A DNA stretch of 64,000 nt. Origin: Poronia punctata. Its lineage: Eukaryota; Ascomycota; Sordariomycetes; Xylariales; Xylariaceae. The stretch is from assembly GCA_022579005.1 (NCBI GenBank), contig MU401465.1, positions 134,012-198,011 of the forward strand, given 5' to 3'. A program made the translations under genes and the position numbers. Below, piece after piece: positions 1 through 13,000 of this stretch (positions are counted from its first letter, which is position 1; the number at the start of each line of letters is the position of its first letter). The notes under the pieces are model-generated. The model worked only from the letters and a program-made list of their open reading frames with translations, ran no database searches and was not told the DNA's origin.

Positions 1-2197
1 ACGTTTGTAAATTTTTTGTTTTTTTTTTTTTTTGTCGCCGACGTGGGTTTTTTTGTAAAAAAAAAAATATAACAATAATTTTTAGCCAAACCCCCCCCCC
101 CCCCCCCCCCCTGTTTTATGCACAAGCGGGAATTGACAGACAACCAGACAGTTGTTTTACCAGGGCCTAAAAAATGCATGTAATATATACCCAAGTATCT
201 ACCTACATAAGTACTTACACATTGTCTCCTCTTTGCTATACTTACGTACCTACGTGTAGGCAATAGGTAGAAGAGAATTAAACGCCGTGTTACTTTTGTC
301 CTACGCACCTAACCTAGGTATTACATATATATAAAAGGTATGTAGGTATGTATATGTCGTGATCCCAACATCTACCAGGTTTTTTTTTCTTTTTTTTCTT
401 TTCTTCACATCATCAGCTCTTATGCAGTCGAGGTTTTCTTTTTCTTTCTTTGTGTGTTACAACAACAAACCTTGGGCTACCAGTAGAGTAGACTACTTAC
501 TTAGGTTACCGAGAGCAGGTAACGGTATTCCGGCCCAGAGCCATGTATCATCTGTAATCTTGTGTTTCCACCCCTTTTGCTCCCTTTGCAATGACATTTT
601 TATTCGAGGGGCGGGATAAACCAACCTATATCCCTATGTATTAACAAGAGTTGAATCAAAATCCATCAGGACTAAAAAAAAAAAAAAGAACAGATTCTGA
701 ATTATAACCGCGCGTTGTACGAGTACTCGTATACATAAAAAGGATTAAGATGACGTACGTCCACCTCCATGACGAGGTAAGACCTCCCGAAAGATACCGT
801 AACAAACGCCTTCTAACCCTACATAATACATGTGTTATCAAGGTACCTGACCTAGATAGGTCATTATAGGTTCCTACCTATCTAAATACGAGTAGAGTGC
901 CTTATGTAGGTTTATATCTAGCAGCCCTAGGACGATAGGTCAGTACTCGTATGTACCCGTAGGTAGGACTCCGAGCTCCACACAATATATAGGTATGTCC
1001 CAACCGCCATCTATTTCCGTCTGGTACGTTCCTAGTCTAACCCAAGTCTCGTGCTGGACAAACTCCCTCTTATCTTTTTATCTCAATAGACACGTGCCCG
1101 TGTTCCGATAAAAGAAGAGCAAGAGGAAAAGAGCAGTAACTAGACGGTTGAGAAAAACAAATAAACAGGCAGAAATAAAGGGGAATAAATAAAGGAGGCT
1201 TATACGTCATGTATGCATCCACCCTTATTCCCGGCCGAGGGCGCCTAGGAAAGGCTAAGAAAGCAGTCGGCCACTCAACATCATTTTCCATTGATTGGAT
1301 GAAGATCTCGATAATATTTATTTATCATGACGGAAATTGTGCGATAAAATAAGAATTATGTATCGGGCTTACTCGCCATAGCCCGTGGGATTATACAGCA
1401 CAATCTACCATATTTTTTCTCTGGTATTTGCCTTAATACACGTCACTGTGAAGCTTGATGTTCCTATGCTGTAGATGTGAGGCCAGTGACGATAAATATG
1501 AGATGGTAGTAAATAGGTTAATATATCAATGGACTAGTTAATACCGAGCTTACTCGGTGCGCGCGCGCTCAAAACAGATGGAAACCGCCGTGGGGTATCT
1601 CTTCTTCCAGAACAAATCCAAGCAAAGATGCCGACCATTTGATACAGCCTTCCTTTCGCTCCTGATCCTTTTCTTGTGGATAATAGAGAAAGATCGAAAA
1701 GATCCAACTCGGGTGGCGGTTGTACATAGAAATCGTGGAATATCCGGCTCAATCACGTGTTCTCTCCCTCGACCGTGCTTCGTTTTTTCCATCATTCCCT
1801 CTCATAGACCAAGCTTTAGATAGATCTTCATTTTTTCGACCTCCTTCCAAGAGATCTGTGAGTTCCTCCTCTTTCTTCCCCTCTCCGCTCGGCTCCAAGT
1901 CTCCCTCATCCCCGCAAACGGAATGAGGTGTCAGTCGTAACTTTAAGGGGTGCCCGGGGACATGTACCGAGGTGAGGGTTGAGCTTCCAGTACCGTGTAA
2001 TAACCCGCCTTGTTCCTTCGTCTTCCCTTTCCGTATATAGTCGTGTCTTTCATACTTTTGCAGGTAGTTAAAGGTAGCTGTAAGTAGGTGTGTATGCGAT
2101 TCGGAGACGCCACCATCCTCGATAGCCTAGAATTCCAATATCGCCCGACTTTGCTATGGGGACCGCTTATCCATATAAAAGCAGCCCTGGTCCCTTT
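1..2197. other. Intergenic region downstream of the velvet gene
   Basis: I see no convincing gene here; the open frames are short, overlap on both strands and show no family motifs. The first 120 bases are low-complexity (T runs, A runs and a 21-base C run at 91-111) and look like poor-quality sequence. The stretch carries TACTCGTA/TACGAGTA octamers at about 718-730, 887 and 944, and several AGGTAGGT and TACCTA motifs typical of the intergenic DNA throughout this window. Confidence 0.7.
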
Positions 2198-4011
2198 TTA
2201 CTCCGCCTTGGTGGATACCCCGTTGAATACTCCGCCGTAGGGGTCTTTGAGGCCTTCGGGCGGCATATTCCCCGCCAGAGATGTGTTCAAGCTATGTTCA
2301 TGCATGGTGCTATGATCGAAGGCGTTGGGCAAGGCGTGCTGGTACGTAGGTGGCGCGTTGTACGAAACCTGCCGGGATTGCGGCGGGCCGGACGCTTGCG
2401 GTGCGTACATACTTATGCCCATTGGAGATGTTGCACCTGCTGCTGCATGAGAACGTTGTCGCGGAGACGAGTTTGCCAGGCGGGGGGTGTTCATTACACT
2501 TTGCGTGTGCGATACCACTGGCGCTAGGTTCAGCGGCTGCGCGCTATTGCCGGGCTGTCCGCCCACGCCCGACCCGTACAGATATACCGACGTGTTCTGT
2601 GATCCAGCGCTGCCAAAGGGAGAGTGGTGTATAGACGAAGGCGTCACGGGCGACTGGCGCTCTCCCACGGGCGAGTGGAACATGTTGGAGCCGGTGTGGA
2701 GCGAGCTAAAGTGTGTGTCTAACCTCGTAGTCGGCGGCGGCATCTGTGGCGCGCCCATGGCTGTCGTAGTCGGTGCCCCCGTGCTCATCGAAGCCATCGT
2801 TACTGCCGGGTTAAAAGAGGATGTAGCACCAGGCTGGTGTTGATATGGTGGCCATGAGCGGGTTTCGAGGCCGTTTTCCGTGCTCGCTTGTGGTGCCACT
2901 TGCATCTGACCCGAGCCCGTTCGGTGCCGTTTATTTGGCGGTTCGTTCCCGTAAGACTCCCCTTCGTAATACTGATCCGACGCATCTATAGAGGGTCTGT
3001 GCTGAGGATAATCTCTCCGTCCTTGAACTGGCGACCCGACCGCCATTCTCTTTCGCTCGAATTTCTCCATCACCTTGTCCGACGTCCTCTTCCGGTTGAG
3101 GCTCAGCCGAGAATCCTTTCGTACGCGCAGTCGGACGCCCTGGTCGCTGAATGACCGGGTCAAAAAAGTCGACTCGTTCTTATGTTGCTTCGGAAAGTTC
3201 TTTTGTGAATAGACTCGGAAAGGCTGGCTCGTAACCGATGTGACGGTGACTAGTGAATCGGGGTCCGCGCTGCCGCCAAATTCCATCTGGAGCAAGTCGA
3301 ACCTGAGGCAGTAAGTTCCCTCGCGGCGAATCGTTAGGTCGCCAAACACAAAGAAAGCTCCTTCTTGGTCGCCGGGGTCTTTGAGCCGATGCAGTGACGA
3401 TACCATAGTGCCGGACATGAGGTTTGCCGGCGGCATCGCATCGGGCGCGTGATCTTGGCCGGGGCCATACTCGAGATACGCAACAACAATCAGGTACGGG
3501 CCTAAAACGTGTTAGACCGACACCGACCGGTTTCCAAGAATTGTTGGCTGCAGCTTACTCTGTTTGTATACGCCGTCCGGGTCATGATCGGCTGCTACTT
3601 CTAGCTTGAGGATTGGTGGTGGATCTACAGGTCTTCGGTCTTTTATTGCTCGTTGGGAACGAATCAGACAGAGTTCCTTGCCGGGACTGCGTTGGTGGCT
3701 CTCACCTTTGTCCTTCCCATTCGCCGCCTTTGCATGCTGCGGTTGCTGCATGAACGAGAGGGTGTATTTCTCTAGCCTAAGCCATCGGTTAAGCGGGTTC
3801 AAGGGGAGTACATATATGGGACATAATCTCTCTGTAGAGGGATGAAGGAGGTCTTCAAAAGACGATGGAGATATTAAACAGGTACATACTGTTTGTTGCT
3901 CGGCTCTTGGGGATGTGTTGGTGGTTGGGAAGCAGAAAGACTGGACATCCCCGAGCCCATCATTGGAACATAATGAGGCATATGACCCCATGAAGCATGG
4001 TGATACGCCAT
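2198..4011 (-). CDS. velC: Velvet-domain transcription regulator, VelC-like
   Basis: Velvet proteins are fungal DNA-binding regulators that couple development to secondary metabolism. I read four exons: 4011-3890, 3776-3706, 3639-3559 and 3501-2198 (525 residues). Splice phases are consistent and the introns are about 113, 66 and 57 nt. The velvet domain starts at LEKYTLSFMQQPQHAK in exon 2, continues with DRRPVDPPPILKLEV in exon 3, and exon 4 gives SPYLIVVAYLEYG, MPPANLMSGTMVSSLHRLKD, FFVFGDLTIRREG and ESTFLTRSFSDQGVRLRVRK. The MPPANLMSG segment and the position of the domain near the N-terminus favour VelC over VosA or VelB. The last 270 or so residues are Pro/Ser/Gln-rich and look disordered. 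The start chosen is the ATG opening MAYHHASWGHMPHYV; the frame is open 22 codons further upstream. Family assignment is firm; the subfamily is an inference. Confidence 0.9.
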
Positions 4012-7000
4012 ATTGCGCAGAGAAACCGTCAAATTAACCGTATTAAAAGTGACTCTTTCGCGTTCCACGGATCGCACCTAGGTTAAGGGGAATAAAATTA
4101 TTAAAACAGTAGGAAATAGGAACAACTCTGCCCCTCTTCCTCTCTGACTGCTTGCGTGTGGGCTGGATAAATCCAAGTTGTGATATCCAATGGATTTGCT
4201 ATGTTGGTTCGGTACTTCGGATTAATGCCTCGTGTACTGGTGACCACCCTCTCCTCACTGTCGTAAATGGAACCGCTCTTGTTATGCCAGACCACTCTCC
4301 CGTTTCTAGTCCGTCGCTCTGTGATGCTGCGAGGGATTCCCATCGAAGACTGTTGGTTGATCGCCAGGCGGAGGTTGAAACTTCAAGTAGGAGGATGTGT
4401 CCTAAAAGACACAGGTCCGGCTTCTGTGGATTAGACGGCAAAGATCGAGGTCTTCCCGTGTGCGCGTAGTACTCTGGTACGGTATCTCAGTCGACGAAGC
4501 TAATGGCTTCAAGGCATCGACAAACTTCGAACCTTCTCCCAACTTCCCCCCTCCTTCGGTGGAGGATCGACGACTAGCCTGCTTTCAAGTTGCAGGTCTG
4601 GGCTGGATATCCCTGAATGGTTGCATGCGTAAGAATGTTATTAAATCGACTTGATAATCGCTGCGCCAAAGAGTGTTATTGGTTGTTGTGTGATCAAGGT
4701 ATTTCAACTAATCTTGTAACTTTGTCACCCAAGAAGCTAGTTATGCGTAGTTAAGAGAGATCTCGAGGTTTCTGTACGGAGTTTTTTCCGGTTGTCTGTC
4801 AGACCTGAGTGACGAATTAGCTCTACCATGATCTGCGGTTTCACACCCAGCTCGGCCACGGGAGCTTTTGGGGGCAAATCGCTCCGAGTACCAAGACTGG
4901 CTATTAGGCGTTGCGGCGTGCTTACATATATTTAAGAAATCCCATGTGAATCCTTATGAAATTTGACCTATTCGCTTTGCATAGACAAAAGTTGCCTGGC
5001 TGCGCCTAGTATCACCCGGCTACGAACTTAGTTCCCACCCACACAAGGTTGACGGGGACAGGGCTCTAGCAGGCGTCGTCGTCACTGGAGCGCTTGGGGG
5101 GAGGGGGCGTGTGCAACAGGCTAGTTATTCTTAATCGCAGCGAAGAAGCTCCTATACCAAGTAGAAGAGACCGGTAGGTTGTCCGTGAGATCGGATATAG
5201 TATTGCCTTGACAAGGCGCTTGAGGGACGAATGTGACGCTTGTGGGAAACTGGTGATACCATACACAATGTATCGACTTGGATAACACGGTCGTGTGTGA
5301 CTCTTGCGAAGGCGTACTTGCGGCTTGCGCGATGGCCTTCTGCCCCGGCGAGGAAGCGAACAACTTGAAGTTGGCTCGGTTGTCCGTTGGCTCTGTGCTA
5401 CACCGTCGCGTTGAAGGAATGATGTCCAAGTGGGAAAACGCGGTAGACTCGTAGAGCAGACCCAGAGGATGATTAACTAGTTACCAGGAGTTCCAGGATG
5501 ATCAAGCAAGTGGAGAAGGATACATATGTCGGTCTCTGGTTCTGTCATGGGTCGGTACTTGTATGAAGAAAATCCCGGTCCGGGGAGGCATGCCAGAGTT
5601 ATACGTACATGTAGACTGGGGACTTGTTATGATAGGTACTTACTTACTTAGTCTGATCAAGAGCTACAGCTAGAAGAGGGAGCAAGTTTCCCAATACACA
5701 TCACCGCTGTGATTAGAAAGCGACCGAAAAAAGGTACTTGCAAGTAGAAGATACCAACAGCTCGTGTCACTCAACCCTCGAGGTTCGGTGGTGGGAGTCC
5801 TGGAAACAAGTGGTAGCCAACGTTGAATATCCTGGTCTTCTCAAAGTCGGTACAGATCTTGTGCCTACAATACAACATACCTGGCAAGGTCGATAGTTGC
5901 TACTTGGCGTCGATCACTCATGTCATGGAGTGGTGGGATGTGTTGGTAGACATACATCGTAGTGCAGGGATTCCGCGGGAGTGATACAAGGCAGCGCAGT
6001 TGCTAACAGCGGTCCAGTCCAAGCAGACCGCTTGCGGATGCCCAGACAAAAAGCCTAGACTATCGAGGAGAATATACAGGGCAGGCGCAGGCCAGGGTGG
6101 GCAGAGAGGAAAACAGGGGGGTAGGCAGGGGTGTGACTGTATAGCTCACAGTACAACACTGGCAGTACATAGTATGTACCCTTCACGAGGTGTCATAGAC
6201 GGTTACATGGTACCTACACGTACCTATATGTCATGGGTATGGGTGCATGTGTCTGGCCCTGTTCGTCTGTGCGAACGGAGGTCGAGGCGTTCATGCTCTT
6301 CGCGTTACAAATATCGCGGGCTGTCTAGGCAAGGTCGAAGGCAAGATGGCAGTTGCCAACATCTGATTTATACGTGTATCATGGACACTTAAGACAGGCA
6401 GGAAACTGGGTAGCCTTGACAGCAAAACCCATGTCCGGAACGGCGTCAAGGACGGCAATGCCAATGCGGGAAGATCCATCCCCAGCCATAGACGGACATG
6501 AGTTGGAATGCGACTAACGGGAGCCGTCTTCTACCTAGACTAGGGTTGGCAACTGCAAGGAACCGGCGCCCTACAAAGATAATTAAAGATATGCAGATAT
6601 AAGATATTAGACAGATCAAAGTTACATGTACCTAAGGATAGTGTGTCGTAGGGAGCAGGCACGACGGGCTATACACATGGAAACCATACCGAATACCTAC
6701 CTGTACCAGGAGCACATCAGTGTTTCCGGACACGGGGGCGTGGTGGAACATCGACAGATAAAGGCTGAGCAGCAGCCATTAATTCATCACTGCACTGTTA
6801 CACGCAATAAATGGGATATGGCCCTTTACTAGACGATTAAATCAAGCCAATATCCAATAAGCTGGGCAGGCATATGCAGACTACTGTAGGGGAAGTGGCA
6901 GGAAGGGCCCGCGCACTTACTAATATAAAGTACAATACCTGGTGATAGTAGCAGGTACATGGACGAGAATATTGTCCGGGGCATACACACATGTACACGT

Positions 7001-10000
7001 ACATGTCGGCATGCATCATACGTACGCGGCTTACAGCATCCAGAAAATCAGACTGCAGCATGCATATGTTGTATTCTGGGCTAATTAAGGTAGAGGTTAG
7101 CTCAGTTGGAGGGTTCGCCGGAAAAGGCTGGATGATGCACTCAATTAATTTACGACGCTAATACGGGTAAGTCGATACATGAAACGGATATAGCAGGCGT
7201 ACAGCAAGAACACACAAAAGTCCACGCATCCAGGCCGCTATCTAACAACGAGAAAGTAAAAGCTTAGAGGTAAGAAAAATTGGCAATTTTCGATTGGGTA
7301 GCAATAGCAGTATGAAAGGGAGAAAATTTCTGCATTCTGCGAGGATCAGTTCATCACAGTAACCTAATGTCCTCGACTGGGAACAGGCTTACGGTAGGGG
7401 TTGAATTCGGGCTTTAAAAAGCAAATGAGAGGTGTACCTCATAGCCAGGACCCCTGCTTAGTTCGATGGGGCCGCAGCTACCGCCGACCCATCAGACACC
7501 CATGTAACCTGCAAGGCTTTCCCTCAAGGAGCAAAATATTGAAAGTGAATAAAACTTGAAGAGCAGAAGAAAAAAAAGGAAAATGAATACCCACGGACAT
7601 TCTGCATCTCTACTCTTACAGAATACATAAGAGACAGCAGGGAATCGATATTGCTAACAACACCATTTGCAGGGCTGTCTCGCCCTCAATTGGACCCAGA
7701 TCCCCGGGGGAGAGACATATTACCTATTCTTACACATACTGTCAAAGGCGGTAAAGAGCGAGAAGAATAAGATCAAGACTCGGTCGGGGTTTACCAGCCT
7801 GTATTGGGTAGACCGCCAGAAGAGATGTTGAGACGTTGAGTCGCAGGCATAGTTGTTCAGCTTGTTCTAACCCCTATCAAGGGAAGGTCGGTGACAAGGA
7901 AAGCCCCTTTTAGTGATACCATAGCGTGTAGTTTGAGGAGCAACAGGCAAGCCATATCATTCATTGGAGAGATGGAGAGATGGTGGCATTTTCAACTCGA
8001 TTCCAATTGCCTACTTACTATCAGGCGGTAGGTAATACAGAAAGTAAGTACATGTAGGTATGAAAATATACACACCGCACCTACATGTACATACCAATAA
8101 GTACGCGTATGTCGCTGTCCACATTTAAATCACCCCTATCTACGAGTATGTCGCGAAGGCTATCTAGGATACCAGTTTATAGTTATATTGGCAACGTGGC
8201 AGGTCTTAATGCAAAATCTTATCGCTCTCCTACGATATGTTGGTCAACAACTCTTCTCCGCCTCTTTCCATATGTCTCGCAAAGTAAGCAGTATTTCTAA
8301 GATCAGATACCTCGTAGTTGCTTTCTCTTCCATATCTTTGTAGACTAGAGGCATAGCGGCCAGGCTAGGTCACATCGTCGGGAGGCGATCTCCAGCCCGC
8401 AACCTCCACCAGTATATTTTTCTGTCGGTACTTTCGAATCAGCTGCGGGATCGACCGCGCCAGCCAGCCAGAATCGTAACGATGCTGTCATCAACACCAT
8501 CAACTCTGCCAAACAAGGATATACGGGCTTTGAGACAAGAGCCGCAGATTCCTAAAGAGGACCAAGTCCTGCTGCGACATTACCTAGTTTGTCCAAGACA
8601 GATAACGGGATTTCGCGGATTGGGCTGTCGGACGTGACTGCATACAATAATGTTGGATTGCTGTAGTACTACCGTACTAGTATGTGTATGAATGCTACTG
8701 TATCCTGCGTGCGTAAGCTGGGGCGAGCAACACATGAGAGGGTGGAAAGGCCGAGTTTCACGAGCTCCCACATGCAGGTGAGGACACCACTAGGCTGCCT
8801 ATGTAGGTCATGTACTCGTAGGTAACATAGGTACTATGTAGTAGTACTATAAATTCCCCAATAGGAAACGAAGAAAAACAAAGAAAAGAAAAAAAAGTAT
8901 GCGCTGCCTGCTCTCGAAGACAAGAAGATGACAACCAGAAACTGCCTCTGTAACATGCACGAAGCTGCAGAGAGGACACATGACAGCTTCCAAGGATCTT
9001 CGGAACGGTCCTGTCAGTGGAGTGCTATCCATGTAAAGGGGATTAAGGGGGGTGCGGTCCAAATTTCCCTCCCCAAAGTAGTTGCGGGGATGACTACGGT
9101 CATATTGCATGTCAAGCACAGACACCATACCGCAGAAGCAAGGATGATCGACAACTAATCAACACCAAGGCTAAAAACGGATGGAATCAAAAAATCAGCG
9201 AGTCGAGGATAAGAATAGCCTATCACAGCACAGAAGTGGGATGAGCATCTCTTTTCTCGGGGCCAATGGGGATGATTTTCAAGTAGAAACTGTTTTCAAC
9301 TCAAAAGGAGAATAAATAATGTAGTCTCTGACTTCAGGCAAGCTATGAGTATATGCTACACCGAAGAAGACTTTGAATACATTGTGTACCTATTCGTGTA
9401 CTATGTAAATCGAAAAGTATTAGGCAGGACGGAATGGCAGGGTGTAAAGCCGCGGCCGCCTTGTACCCACAATAACACAAGACCATGCACAGTAATAATG
9501 ATATTTAAAGGACTTCAAAATGACAGTTAGGTACTTTATTGCGTACGGTAGTAAGTACTACCTATCTACATACTTAAGTTGAATCTAACTTCAAGATTCA
9601 AAAAGCCAAACACTCTTTATTGCTACGTGTAGATAGTACACTATTGTTGAAACCACCTTGCTAGGATATTTGAAGATAAGTACCTAACCTAAAGGCAAAC
9701 AGCGACAGAGGGGTGTCTAACAGATAGGTAGGTTGCAGATGATTCACGGTGCATCCAACACGAACCTGATCGACCAAGCAACCCCCGATGTACTAGAACT
9801 ACATGCGCTGTATGCCAAAAATTCCACCGGCGCATAGAGGGAAGTATGTATTCTAACAACCGTAATTTGGAGAGATATCCTCTCTTCCTCGTCCGCGTTG
9901 ACCAACTTCTTGGCCCAAATGCATAACAGACACCCCCGCCCCAGGGTCTACAAATTTGTTACAGTATCATAGACGAGCCATCATCGGGTAATAAAAGCAG

Positions 10001-13000
10001 CAACGCATTATTATCACGACACATTCAAGTACACTCGCATGGTCGGATATGTGGATGGGACCTAGCGGGCCAAGGTGCGGAGGTACATCATATGTGTGGA
10101 CATGCCAACCCCCCTAACCCCTTAGCTCCATATTAACCCTGGCACGCCTGGGATTACCGTGACCGATGTAGGCGTGTTGATGTCTGCGAGAGTAACCTTA
10201 GTCCGATAATTACTTGGTACCCAAGATGATTGATCTGTCTTATCCGGAAATAGGCTTTAATGGTTCGAGATCCTCGATTTTCAGCTTGACAAGAGCCGAT
10301 ATCTTGTTCCCGGATCTGTCTGGCTTTTAAATCTCTGGGGCCAACTCCGGATGGGATCAGCGCGTACGTCTGTGACCCTACGAGAAGGTAAGACCTAATA
10401 TGCATCGGTGACACAGGCGTTACGCCTGAAGATCTTGGTATCTGCCTTGCGCCTACTCATAGGGCATAAAAGCAGCGCAATCAGGAAGGAACTACACGTA
10501 CGCGTATAATAGGTAGGAAGGCCCTCTGGTGTCGTACTCTTTTGCGCGAACACTGAGGGGGGCTCGGGCCGATGGTTCAGTAGAAATCATAGTAAAATAA
10601 GCGAACTATAACACTTGAAACATACAGAAGTGTGCACGTACGATAGGCACAAAAGGTATACCTGACGTACTTCTATCCGGTACCCTGCCACCCACCTGCT
10701 TAATAGCAGTACATGCTATCATACCTTATCTACCGCGTAAATTACGTGTATGTAGGTAGTTTACCCTAGGTTACGTACTGTTACGTCGCTCTTTCCTTGA
10801 CTTTGGTGCAGTTGGAAGGGACGCCAAGCTTCCTCCGTTTTCCCCTCGTAACGCAACATCGCCTCAGCTCGATAGCCGAAAGGCTCGATTGTCCAGAATC
10901 TCGGTCAAGTGGTCTTGATCCTCTGCCATGCATGCATGCAGCAGTCAACGTGCGTTCGCTTCCAACAAAAACACTCGGCTGTTACTCTTCGCTAGGTGGA
11001 TCGGTTCCAGTCAAACGCAGTAGTGTAACGATTCCCAAGGCTTATATGCTTCGACGGCCAGACGACGGAACTCAGATCGAACCAACATTGTTCTTGCCTG
11101 AAGGAGAGAATCCAACTTTTTGGATCCTTCCGCTTTCTGGATTTGCAAAGCCTGAGATCTAGTTGTGAACTACCTGTTCGGGTCCATGAGCCGTCCGTCT
11201 TCTTTTGGTCCGTCCCATAGCTCACGTCGTCCTTCCTTTGGATACCGAAGGCATGGCCAACCGATGTTAGCGGAGATCCTGCAACCATACCGGCTATTCT
11301 CTTGACAAGGATGTTCGGACGAGGGTGTGTCTACTCACCACACCCATGCTCCCACCCTGGAGACTTAGCTTTCCGTTATGGGGAGAAAGCAGGATGCCGA
11401 TTCCTTCGAGGACTGTGGGGGAGAGCGCAACTCCAGATCAACCCAGTTCCATTTCAACTTGCAGTTCTAGAACCTTAGCTTTGTACAGTCTTGAGGGTTA
11501 ATCTTCAAGAACAGATCACCTACCCCAATTGACGGCGCAGTCAGCATGAAAATACCGGGTCCGAGTCATACGTGCTATGTTATATAGCTAACAGCCCACC
11601 CTGTGACGTTTGAGCGGCCACATTACCCCACCGTGAGGTATATGGTAAATACCTAGGTAGCTATCCCGTTGCACCAAGACGAAGACTGCTTATTCACTCC
11701 TTATATATCCAACCCATTATGCAACGCCATTCGTATCCGACAAGATTAGACAGACCGGCTCAAGCTTGAACCCTTGGCCGGTCATCCTTTTTCCAAGTTC
11801 AAGCTCATCGGTGTCAACACGAGTACAACCCGAATAGCGATTTAGACAGTGTCAACCGGTTGATTACTGGCCACTTGTGTTGTGCAGCCGAGTGGCAGAA
11901 TTACAGCATGGGTCAACGTTTCTCCTCGCGTGTAAGACTGGGACGAATATTATTCAAAAACGATGAGTTGGGTCTTGGGTATTCTTAGAGGCTACATGAG
12001 ATTGCTGAAAACTTGCAGCTCCTTAACCTAAAAACACTTGGGTGGCAAGTCTGGGCCTGAACCCCCGTCTCCCAATTCCAACCCAAACCGTTGCTTCAAG
12101 TATCCACCTATACGAGTATGTGGCCCGCTCGTGCACCAGATTCGGCGGCAACAAGTCCAAATCTCCGACGGATGTTTCCGGCGATATGCAGGCAAGCTAC
12201 CAAAGCGCACGAGCCGGTTTCACTGGCCATACCATGTCTACCTACCTAGCCTACCTTCCTGTCTGCCCGTTTGCTCCCTGACTAGCAGTCTGCCGCTGTA
12301 ATGGCTAATGCTGACAATTATCATAAATTACGCGAGTATCCTTTGCCTAATCTCGGGATCTCGGAGGGCAGACTTGCTTGACAGGAAGGAGGTGGTAACC
12401 CATTACGGCAACGGATATGGGAAACTAGATACCGGGTAAAACTGGGCAGAGAGGTGCCCGAACAGCTTTATGACTTTTCTCAACGGAAACTTTGGCTACC
12501 ACCTTGCCATAAGGTAACTGCATTGTACAGTAGCTATGCTACGTGCGATCGGACCTTGTGCTATCTCGTTTATACCCTTTACTGTCGAAATCAATCTACA
12601 GGGCATAGAGTGAGGCCTGCTAGTCTAGGAGTGACACCTTACCTGCCCGTCAGCTCCAACCTGCGGACATGCGAGATGAGACCAAACTTCCTGTAGGTAA
12701 GGTACTTTACCCCGGATTTAACATGGCATGTCCACTTTTCCCCATAACAGCTCAGTCTATACATTACGTTTCACCCTCTTTGTTCACCGTTCCGTGTCCC
12801 ATCTAGCCCTTGTAGGACTTTACCTCATAGCTCATGGCCGGGAATATTAACTACCTTACTTCACCTTCTCCTAACCCTTTCGGACGCGAAGGAGACAGAA
12901 TCAACTTTGCTGGCCGCATTCTGATCACATTGAACACGTACGTATATTATGGTTTGTTAGTCGGGTTAACTTGCATCCGTTCGCGAGAACTACGAGAGGG

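Noticed and set aside
1..120. Possible telomere or centromere-edge sequence at the window start
   Set aside because: There are only homopolymer runs; no TTAGGG/CCCTAA units are present.
10797..11162. A 121-codon open frame in the gene desert
   Set aside because: No family resemblance and an overlapping open frame of similar length on the other strand.
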